Shown in pieces: positions 1 through 5,890 of a stretch of DNA of 11,086 bases (position 1 is its first letter; each line of letters starts with the position of its first letter). Source of the stretch: a bacterium UBP3_UBA1247. GTDB taxonomy: Bacteria > UBA3054. The notes under the pieces are model-generated. The model ran no database searches. It was not told where the DNA came from and saw nothing but the letters and a program-made list of their open reading frames with translations. The translations under genes were made by a program, and so were the position numbers. The stretch spans positions 720 to 11,805 of the forward strand of contig DBWD01000074.1 in NCBI GenBank assembly GCA_002308555.1, in the 5' to 3' direction.

Positions 1-147
<147 letters not shown>

Positions 148-168
148 CCAACACACAAGGTAAAAATT

Positions 169-723
169 ATGCAGGAAACCAATGCTTTCACGACCGCGGG
201 CGCCAATCTCAGGGCCCTCGTGGACATTCCCGGCGCTCCCGGCTGGGTCGACATGATCGTTCTGATCCTTGGTTTGATCTTCGCGACGATCATCATCAAC
301 CTGATCATCACGCTGATCGGCAATCTTATCTCCAGCTTCAAGCCCCACAAGAAGACGGTCATCTCGCTTATCGTGGTGGTCTTCCATGTTCTGATGTGGC
401 TGATCTTCATCACGGTCTGCATGACCGTCATGGGCGTCGACTTCGTTCCGCTGCTGGCTTGCCTGGGCGTTGGCGGCATCTCCTTAGGCATTGCTCTTAA
501 GGATTCCATTGCCAGCTTGATGGCCGGCATCACCCTGATCGTTGGCGAAGTCTTCGTCATCGACGACGTCATCAACGTGGCGGGCGTGGAAGGCAAGGTG
601 GAGGAGATCACCATCCGCTACACCAAGCTGCTCGCCAACGGCGAGAGGATCTACGTCCCGAATCTCAGTATAGTGAATTCCATAGTCGTCCTGAAGAAGT
701 CCGGAAGACTTCCCAAGGCTTGA
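169..723 (+). CDS. Small MscS-family mechanosensitive-channel-like membrane protein
   Basis: This 184-residue protein has two hydrophobic segments (about 28-54 and 64-90). A third, Gly/Ala-rich segment (about 92-124) contains GVGGISLGIALKDSIAS, which matches the pore-lining TM3 of MscS channels. It is followed by a small beta-domain: a DDVINVAGVEGKVEEI-like stretch near 132-147 and NGERIYVPN near 157-165, equivalent to the G.V..I..R.T....DG....IPN pattern of the family. MscS channels in the inner membrane release solutes during hypo-osmotic shock. At 184 residues it is much shorter than E. coli MscS (286) and ends just after the beta-domain, so the C-terminal alpha/beta cage is absent. The start at 169 is preceded by AAGG within the 21-base gap after asd. 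Family membership is confident; gating ability is unproven. Confidence 0.85.
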   Translation: MQETNAFTTAGANLRALVDIPGAPGWVDMIVLILGLIFATIIINLIITLIGNLISSFKPHKKTVISLIVVVFHVLMWLIFITVCMTVMGVDFVPLLACLGVGGISLGIALKDSIASLMAGITLIVGEVFVIDDVINVAGVEGKVEEITIRYTKLLANGERIYVPNLSIVNSIVVLKKSGRLPKA

Positions 724-741
724 TCCTTTTCCGGCGCGGGC

Positions 742-1734
742 ATGGCTGAATTGAAGAACACTTTCTGCTGGTCCTTTAGTCAGGCCAAGGAGTTCGCGGC
801 CTGCCCGCGCCGCTATTACTGGCAGCGCTACGGTTCCTGGGGCGGCTGGGAGGACCTGGCGCCCAAGGGCGTCAGGCTCGCCTACCGCCTGAAGCAAATG
901 AAGAACCGCTTCGCGCTGGCGGGCACGGCGGTGGACCTGGCCGTGAAGCGCGCCCTGGAAAAGATCAAGGCGGGGGAGGAGGCGACCTTCGAGGAATCCC
1001 TGGAGGAAGCCAGCGAGTATCTCCGCGGGATCTGGATCCAGCACCAGGAGGGCCGCTGGCAAAGCAATCCCAAGCGCTACGGCTGCATAAAGGAATTGTA
1101 TTACAACGAGTTCTCACCGAACGACCCGGAGGCCCGCGCCGCCTGGGCGGGCTTCATAAAGGAGCGGGTGGAGGTCTGCCTGGGCAACTTCTACGGCATG
1201 ATCCTCCCCAGGCTCAGGAAATATCTCGCGAACGGGACCCTGGTCCCCCTGGGGGATCCCGAGAGCGGCGGGCCGGAAAGCTTCACCATCGGCGGCATCA
1301 AGATCTTTGCCCTGCCCGATTCCGTCATCCAGAGCGAGGACAAGTTTTTCATTATCGACTGGAAGACCGGGCGCGGACAACAGTTCTACGCGCACCAGGT
1401 GGAAGTCTACGGCATCTGGGCCCAGGTGAAGCACGGCGTGCCCCCGGACATGATCGAGCTGGCCCTGGTCTATCTGCCGGACGGGACATGGCAGAACGTC
1501 AGGTACGACGAGGAAACGGCCAGGCAGACTTTCGATTTCATCAGGGAAAGCGTCCGGGACATCAGCGACAAGCTGAAGGGGGGCGATTTGAGCCTTAACG
1601 AGCCCCTCAACATGGAAAATTTCGAGCAGACCGACCGGCTGGAACTTTGCGCCCATTGCAATTTCATGGAGCTGTGCCAGCGGCAGTTCGCTCTGACCTA
1701 CAAGGAAGAAGAACGGCATGGGAAAAGAAAATAA
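742..1734 (+). CDS. PD-(D/E)XK nuclease-family protein, RecB/Cas4-like, with a four-cysteine Fe-S pattern
   Basis: The 330 residues carry the layout of the PDDEXK_1 (RecB/AddB C-terminal, Cas4-like) nucleases. Near the N-terminus is FSQAKEFAACPRRYYW (12-27), followed by GTAVD at 61-65, corresponding to the GTxxH helix (the usual His is Asp here). Motif II is LPD with D193, motif III is IIDWKTG with D206 and K208, and a QxxxY motif is at Q219-Y223. C21, C303, C306 and C312 have the one-plus-three arrangement that holds a 4Fe-4S cluster in Cas4 and AddB. By family this is a metal-dependent DNA nuclease, probably exonucleolytic. There is no helicase partner and no CRISPR array or cas gene in the window, so its pathway is open. 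The start lies 18 bases after the MscS-like gene with only a weak GCGGG before it. The end overlaps the next gene by 17 bases in another frame. Confidence 0.82.
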   Translation: MAELKNTFCWSFSQAKEFAACPRRYYWQRYGSWGGWEDLAPKGVRLAYRLKQMKNRFALAGTAVDLAVKRALEKIKAGEEATFEESLEEASEYLRGIWIQHQEGRWQSNPKRYGCIKELYYNEFSPNDPEARAAWAGFIKERVEVCLGNFYGMILPRLRKYLANGTLVPLGDPESGGPESFTIGGIKIFALPDSVIQSEDKFFIIDWKTGRGQQFYAHQVEVYGIWAQVKHGVPPDMIELALVYLPDGTWQNVRYDEETARQTFDFIRESVRDISDKLKGGDLSLNEPLNMENFEQTDRLELCAHCNFMELCQRQFALTYKEEERHGKRK

Positions 1735-2668
1735 GAAGAGGAAACGCAGTTTCATGAGCCGCCATCCCCGGATCCGCTCAGTGGTCTACGGGATCTACGC
1801 TCTGCTTTTCTGCGCCCTGGGGATCCTCATGTTCCCCCTGGGCCTCATTCCCAGGTCCTGGACTTACAAGCTGGGCCGCTTCTTCGGACTGCACGTCACC
1901 TACCGTTTCATCAAACGCAAGTGTTTCCTGAATTTCTTCTACGCCTACGGCGACAGGATGAGCGAACGGCGCGCCCGGGCCTTGACGAAGAAGGTGGCGG
2001 TCAACGTGACTTACAGCGCCCTGGACTGCTTCTACCTCTGGGTCTTCAAGTGGCGCTACCGGAAATACGACCCGGTGGAGGAGTGGAGCGACTGGAGTAT
2101 TGTCAGCAAGAGCATGGAGGCCGGCCACGGCGTCATCGTGGCCACCGCGCACTACCATTGCTTCGAGGTCATGCCGGTGCATTTCTGCTACACACGCCAG
2201 GGTTTCGACGGCGGCGTCATAGCCAGGACTTTCCCCTCGCCCCTGGCGGTCAGGATCTACACCTGGCTGAGGAAGCGCTACAACATCCTTTCCTTTTACA
2301 ACGACGCGAAGAGCATTATCAGGACGCTGAAGCGCGGGCGCGTGGTGGGCGTGCTTCCCGACCTCTACGCCAAGAGAAAATACAAGGTGCCCACGACTTT
2401 CTACGGCAAGCCCACCACCACCTTCGACATCCATTTCAGGCTGGCGGCCCTGGCGGACTGCCCGGTGGTCCCGGCTTTCCTGATGCGCAAGAAAAGCGTC
2501 CCCTGGAAATACGGCCTGCTTTTTTACGAGCCTATCACGCTGCCCAAAAAGCCTTCCGAGGAAATGGTGGACGAGTGCGTGCAGAAACTCTCGCTGGTCT
2601 TCGAGCGGCATATCCGCCGCTATCCCACCGGCTGGATCTGGTTCCACAACAAGTGGAGGATCTTCTAA
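1718..2668 (+). CDS. LpxL/HtrB-family lipid A (lauroyl/myristoyl) acyltransferase
   Basis: This 316-residue protein matches the lysophospholipid/lipid A acyltransferase family in length and motifs. It has a basic N-terminus and a single hydrophobic anchor at about 24-44. The catalytic HX4E motif follows in ATAHYHCFEVM (H145, E150). LPDLYAKRKYKVPTTFYGKP lies in the substrate region, and the C-terminus has the YPTGWIWFHNKWR signature that is typically PEQWLWxHRRWK. The enzyme transfers a secondary acyl chain to Kdo-lipid A or a related acceptor at the inner face of the cytoplasmic membrane, which implies an LPS-bearing outer membrane. Chain length and acceptor cannot be read from sequence. The start overlaps the nuclease gene by 17 bases, with AAGGA about 11 bases upstream. 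M13 (1754) is an alternative start that would remove a lysine-rich leader. Confidence 0.88.
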   Translation: MGKENKKRKRSFMSRHPRIRSVVYGIYALLFCALGILMFPLGLIPRSWTYKLGRFFGLHVTYRFIKRKCFLNFFYAYGDRMSERRARALTKKVAVNVTYSALDCFYLWVFKWRYRKYDPVEEWSDWSIVSKSMEAGHGVIVATAHYHCFEVMPVHFCYTRQGFDGGVIARTFPSPLAVRIYTWLRKRYNILSFYNDAKSIIRTLKRGRVVGVLPDLYAKRKYKVPTTFYGKPTTTFDIHFRLAALADCPVVPAFLMRKKSVPWKYGLLFYEPITLPKKPSEEMVDECVQKLSLVFERHIRRYPTGWIWFHNKWRIF

Positions 2669-2709
2669 CCTTTTTGCGTCATAATCGCTATAAGGACTGA
2701 ATCACTAAT

Positions 2710-3795
2710 ATGGCGGAACGAAACGACAGTTTGACGGCGGTCTGCGTGATGGCGGGCGGCATAGGGGAGCGCTTCTGGCCCCTTTCCAGGACCATGCGTC
2801 CCAAGCAGCTCCTGGCCATCACCGGCGAAAAGACCATGCTGCGGGAGACCATCTCGCGCCATGAGGGCATTGCCGGCCCGGAGAACACTTTCATCGTGAC
2901 CAACGAGGCCCAGGCGGACCTTATCCGGCAGGAGATCAATGAACTGCCCTTCGGCAACGTCATAGCGGAGCCCCGCGGCCGCAACACCGCGCCCTGCGTG
3001 GCCCTGGCCGCGGCCCTGCTGTACGCCAAGGCCCCCGGAAGCGTCATGGTGGTGGTCTCGGCCGACCATCACATTCCCGACCCCGCCGAATACCGCGCCA
3101 CCATCGCGGACGCCGTGACCTTGGCGCGCCAGGAGGGCGCGCTGGTCACCGTGGGCGTGGTGCCGCGCTATCCCGAGACGGGCTACGGCTACATCAAGGG
3201 CGAGACGGAGATCGCCTATCCCGGCAGTACCAAGGCCTGGAAGGTCTCCCGCTTCCTGGAGAAGCCTCCCCTGGAAGTGGCCGAGGAACTTTACAAGACC
3301 CCGGGCTTTTTCTGGAACGCCGGCATGTTCGTTTTCCAGACGAAGGATATCCTGAAGGCCTACGAGGAATTCATGCCGGAATCCTGGGATGATCTGAAAA
3401 ACATCATCGCGAAGGCCGGGACCGAAGGCGAGCGGGAGGCCGTGGAGCGCTATTACGCCAAGGTCCCCAAGATCTCCATCGACAACGCGGTCATGGAGAA
3501 GGCTTCCAACGTGGCGGTCTGCGCGGCTTCCTTCGAGTGGAACGACGTGGGCAGCTGGACTTCCGCCTCCGCCCACTGGCCGGAGGACGGGAAAGCCAAC
3601 CGCCTGAAAGGCGAGGTCAAGCTTCTGGAGACCGAGGACTGCATCGTGGGCAATTACGCCGACGGCCTGGTGGGCGTCATAGGCCTGAAGGACGTGGTGG
3701 TCATCAGGACCGGGGACGCCGTCCTGGTCTGCGCCCGGGACAAGGTCCAGGACGTCAAGAAACTTCTGAACGATCTTAACGAGAAATACCGCTGA
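2710..3795 (+). CDS. manC: Mannose-1-phosphate guanylyltransferase (GDP-mannose pyrophosphorylase)
   Basis: The 361 residues form a mono-functional nucleotidyltransferase that makes GDP-mannose from mannose-1-phosphate and GTP in the cytoplasm. The signature MAGGIGERFWPLSR (14-27) followed by PKQLL (31-35) binds nucleotide and pyrophosphate. Other landmarks are EPRGRNTAP, SADHHI with D119, the catalytic-lysine motif FLEKP (182-186), WNAGMF (202-207), IDNAVMEK (257-264) and EWNDVGSW (276-283). The length fits a guanylyltransferase without the C-terminal phosphomannose isomerase domain of the bifunctional ManC/AlgA type. GDP-mannose would feed mannose-, fucose- or rhamnose-containing surface glycans, consistent with the acyltransferase and WecA-like genes nearby. 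A 41-base AT-rich gap precedes it, with AAGGA at 2692-2696, which is rather far from the ATG. The product is certain; the symbol is by convention. Confidence 0.94.
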   Translation: MAERNDSLTAVCVMAGGIGERFWPLSRTMRPKQLLAITGEKTMLRETISRHEGIAGPENTFIVTNEAQADLIRQEINELPFGNVIAEPRGRNTAPCVALAAALLYAKAPGSVMVVVSADHHIPDPAEYRATIADAVTLARQEGALVTVGVVPRYPETGYGYIKGETEIAYPGSTKAWKVSRFLEKPPLEVAEELYKTPGFFWNAGMFVFQTKDILKAYEEFMPESWDDLKNIIAKAGTEGEREAVERYYAKVPKISIDNAVMEKASNVAVCAASFEWNDVGSWTSASAHWPEDGKANRLKGEVKLLETEDCIVGNYADGLVGVIGLKDVVVIRTGDAVLVCARDKVQDVKKLLNDLNEKYR

Positions 3796-4265
3796 TGCGC
3801 GTTTTGGCAGTCGACATAGGAACCGTGAGAACGGGTTTCGCCGTCTCGGACCCCCTGGGCCTGACGGCCCAGCCCCTGCCCACCGCGGAGGGCGGGAGCG
3901 CGAAGGTCAACGCCAAGAAGATCCTCGCGATCGTCGAGCAGTACGCTTCCGAAAAGGAGGAGGCGCGCCGGGTGGGAACGGTGGTTTTGGGAAACCCTGT
4001 GATGCTGAACGGCAAAAAGGGGGAGAAAAGCCAGGTCTCCGAGGAATGCGCCAGGCTCCTGGAGGAGTACCTGAAGCAGAGGCTCTCGTATCCCGTCAAG
4101 GTCATCTTGAGGGACGAAAGGCTGACCTCCGTGGCCGCCGAGCGCTTCATGCTGCAGGGCGACGCCAGCCGGGACCTGAGGAAAGCTAAAAAAGACCAGG
4201 TGGCGGCTCAGCTTATTTTGGAAAATTATCTGGAGAGCTTAAGGTATGAAAGGCAGGATCATTAA
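3795..4265 (+). CDS. ruvX: YqgF/RuvX-family protein, putative Holliday-junction resolvase or 16S rRNA maturation nuclease
   Basis: This is a 156-residue RNase H-like fold protein. Its N-terminal strand VLAVDIGTVRTGFAVSD contains the first acidic active-site residue (D7). VVLGNPVMLNGKKGEKS (from 63) corresponds to the family's VVGLP...DG..G motif. RDERLTS gives the D107-E108 pair, and the final KKDQVAAQLILENYL helix carries D134. The length is normal for the family. Members have been described both as putative Holliday-junction resolvases and, in E. coli YqgF, as acting in pre-16S rRNA 5'-end processing; sequence alone does not decide. The ATG shares one base with the upstream TGA (TGATG), a typical translational-coupling junction. 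The 3' end overlaps the lipoprotein gene by 20 bases. Confidence 0.92.
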   Translation: MRVLAVDIGTVRTGFAVSDPLGLTAQPLPTAEGGSAKVNAKKILAIVEQYASEKEEARRVGTVVLGNPVMLNGKKGEKSQVSEECARLLEEYLKQRLSYPVKVILRDERLTSVAAERFMLQGDASRDLRKAKKDQVAAQLILENYLESLRYERQDH

Positions 4266-4743
4266 AACGGCGGCCCTTCTGGGCGCGCTCCTTCTGGGCG
4301 GCTGCATGCTGCCCCGCATGTTCGTGGCCGCCTTCATTCCTTTCCAGCGCTTCATGATCTGGGGCGCCGCCATGGCCGCCCGCTACGGCGCGCCGCTGGT
4401 GATGCTGATGTTCGTGGACGCTTCGCCCTCCGCCGCGCCGCGCCTGTCGCCGGAGGGGTACGCGGAGCCCCTGGTCTGCGAGGAAAGGCTGGGCGCGGAG
4501 GAATTGGAAAACAGGGACCTGGCGAAGGTCTTCATCATAGACTACAGGCGGATGGGGGAGAGCGATTACGCCGCGCTTCTGAGGGAGGCGGCCCGCGGCG
4601 GCCAGCTTGTCACGCTGGCTCCGGTGGGCGGCCGGGAGGAGGCGCTCCTAATGGCGGAAGTTTTGAGGAGCAAAGGCGTGGAGCTCCAATTGGGCATCGG
4701 TGACGGCGCCGTTAACAAGCATGACCCGGAAGGAGAACTATGA
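4246..4743 (+). CDS. Small predicted lipoprotein of unknown function
   Basis: This 165-residue protein begins with a basic n-region (MKGRIIK), a hydrophobic stretch and the lipobox LLGGC, with C20 as the expected lipidated residue. A second hydrophobic region follows (about 24-57) and then a soluble C-terminal part. That part contains KVFIIDYRRMGESDYAALL and GGQLVTLAP, spaced like a small alpha/beta fold. I do not recognise a family. By signal-peptidase II rules it should be exported and membrane-anchored, in the inner or outer membrane. The start overlaps the ruvX 3' end by 20 bases, with GGAG about 10 bases upstream. Its stop overlaps the next ATG (ATGA), so it is very likely translated with the SNase-like protein. 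That pairing suggests, but does not show, a shared envelope role. Confidence 0.7.
   Translation: MKGRIIKTAALLGALLLGGCMLPRMFVAAFIPFQRFMIWGAAMAARYGAPLVMLMFVDASPSAAPRLSPEGYAEPLVCEERLGAEELENRDLAKVFIIDYRRMGESDYAALLREAARGGQLVTLAPVGGREEALLMAEVLRSKGVELQLGIGDGAVNKHDPEGEL
4730..4735 (+). promoter_or_regulatory. Ribosome binding site for the SNase-like gene
   Basis: AAGGAG lies four bases before the ATG at 4740, inside the last codons of the lipoprotein gene. It supports the start that overlaps the upstream stop as ATGA. Confidence 0.7.
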
Positions 4744-5768
4744 GGTTTTTCTTTTTTCTAGTTTTTCTGGCCATTGTCGCCATGATAGTTGTCTACAAGT
4801 ACCAGGAGAGCCATCCTTCCCAAAGCAAGGGCCTCTTCAATTACGATTTCCGCGAGAAAGACCAGGAAGAGGAGAGGAAGCCCTCCCTTTACCGCGTGCT
4901 GGAAGTTTACAGCCCGGGCGCCTTCCTGCTGCTGCGGGACAACGTGGAGACCCAGCGTTTCGCCCTGGTGGACCTGGACGTGCCCAATCAGGATCCCGAC
5001 AAGAACGATCCCAAGGCTTTCGACTCCATCAAGACCAAGGATGAGCTGGCGGCCATAGGCCGGGAGGCCCTGGAGTTCGTGAAGAGCCAGATCATGGTTC
5101 CCTCCGGGCTGCGGGCTTCCGCCAGGAAACGCGAGGAGAAGGACGGGGCTGTTTACGTTCAGGGCGACCTCATCCTCACCAACGGCATGTCCCTTTCCCG
5201 CCAGTTGGTCATGAAGGGCCTGGCCAAAGGCAAGAGCGACGGCCTGGTCAGCTACGCCAGCTACGAGGAGGACGCCCGCATGGAGGAAAGGGGCATCTGG
5301 AGCCAGAAACTGGCCCTGAAGGACAGGGTGAAGGTCAGGGTCGACATTCAGGAGAAAGTTCTGGAGCACGACTACCACGCCCAGAAAGCCTCCATGAGCA
5401 AGGAGATCCTGGAATCCTCCATAAACGACGAGGTGGCCGTGGCGGTGAACCTGGACTTCGCGATCGCCCCGCCCGTCACCAGGACGTACAACTTCGAGGT
5501 CAAGTGCAGCTTCATGATCGAGGAGATCACGGGCTATTCCGAGAAGACAAAAAAGGAGACCAGAGTTTACCGGGAGATCGAGACGAAGAACCTGAACGTC
5601 GAGGTCTCCAGCGCGAAAACCAACGTGACCGTCCAGTCCGCCGGCTACGTCATGAGCAAGATAAGCAGGGGCGGAAAGATCTTCCGCCAGGGCGTTTTCT
5701 GCAGCTCCTGCCTCTGCGTCGTCTCCCTGGACGGGGAGGAGATCAAAAAGGAGAACAAGATCTTCTAG
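4740..5768 (+). CDS. Membrane-anchored protein with a degenerate staphylococcal-nuclease-like (SNase/TNase) domain
   Basis: Of 342 residues, 3-19 form an uncleaved-looking hydrophobic anchor, followed by a charged linker rich in Glu/Lys/Arg (about 36-48). Residues about 50-188 follow the SNase order. An opening strand YRVLEVYSPGAFLLL comes first, then RFALVDLDVP (73-82), the helix AIGREALEFVKSQI, VYVQGDLIL (138-146) and LSRQLVMKGLAKG. A closing helix then ends in ARMEERGIW (W187), the family hallmark. Catalytic positions look lost: the usual DGDT is SPGA, the DxPE glutamate is N83, and the YGR arginine is replaced in VYVQGD. Calling it a nuclease is therefore unsafe. Residues 188-342 form an unrecognised, strand-rich domain with a cysteine cluster FCSSCLC near the C-terminus. 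The domain faces the periplasm if the anchor is N-in. Confidence 0.72.
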   Translation: MRFFFFLVFLAIVAMIVVYKYQESHPSQSKGLFNYDFREKDQEEERKPSLYRVLEVYSPGAFLLLRDNVETQRFALVDLDVPNQDPDKNDPKAFDSIKTKDELAAIGREALEFVKSQIMVPSGLRASARKREEKDGAVYVQGDLILTNGMSLSRQLVMKGLAKGKSDGLVSYASYEEDARMEERGIWSQKLALKDRVKVRVDIQEKVLEHDYHAQKASMSKEILESSINDEVAVAVNLDFAIAPPVTRTYNFEVKCSFMIEEITGYSEKTKKETRVYREIETKNLNVEVSSAKTNVTVQSAGYVMSKISRGGKIFRQGVFCSSCLCVVSLDGEEIKKENKIF

Positions 5769-5827
5769 GCCGGGGGAAACAAACAATGGTTGCATTTCGG
5801 TAAAAACTAGGTATTTCCTTTTGACAT

Positions 5828-5856
5828 TTCAGAACAAGTAAGGCTTTTGCTAAAAT
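5828..5856 (+). promoter_or_regulatory. Candidate extended -10 promoter for the gspK-like/trxA unit
   Basis: The 122-base gap 5769-5890 is AT-rich in an otherwise GC-rich window. It contains TGCTAAAAT (5848-5856), an extended -10 element (TGn plus five of six matches to TATAAT). TTCAGA at 5828-5833 sits 17 bases upstream as a weak -35. A perfect TTGACA lies at 5821-5826 but its spacing to the -10 is 24, too long for a standard sigma-70 site. Transcription would start near 5863, leaving a short leader before the ATG at 5891. No terminator, riboswitch or operator is evident in the gap. Confidence 0.5.
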
Positions 5857-5890
5857 AGTCAGAAATAAAATCAAGCGTCATTGGTGCATT

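Noticed and set aside
742..1734. The Cas4-like nuclease as part of a CRISPR or defence system
   Set aside because: No repeat-spacer array, cas1/cas2, helicase or other defence gene is visible in the window, and the neighbours are envelope and housekeeping genes.
2669..2676. CCTTTTTG after the acyltransferase stop as a terminator U-tract
   Set aside because: No stable GC hairpin precedes the T run.
2669..2709. Possible promoter in the AT-rich gap before manC (CATAAT at 2680, TATAAG at 2689)
   Set aside because: No acceptable -35 at 16-18 bases from either hexamer. The gap is short and the hexamers may be chance.
4758..5795. 345-codon minus-strand open frame opposite the SNase-like gene
   Set aside because: Its extent mirrors the real gene and it shows no domain, whereas the plus frame has an anchor, an RBS and SNase-like motifs.
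5821..5826. Perfect TTGACA as the -35 of the gspK-like promoter
   Set aside because: The spacer to the TAAAAT element is 24 bases, outside the usual range. It is kept only as a possible secondary element.
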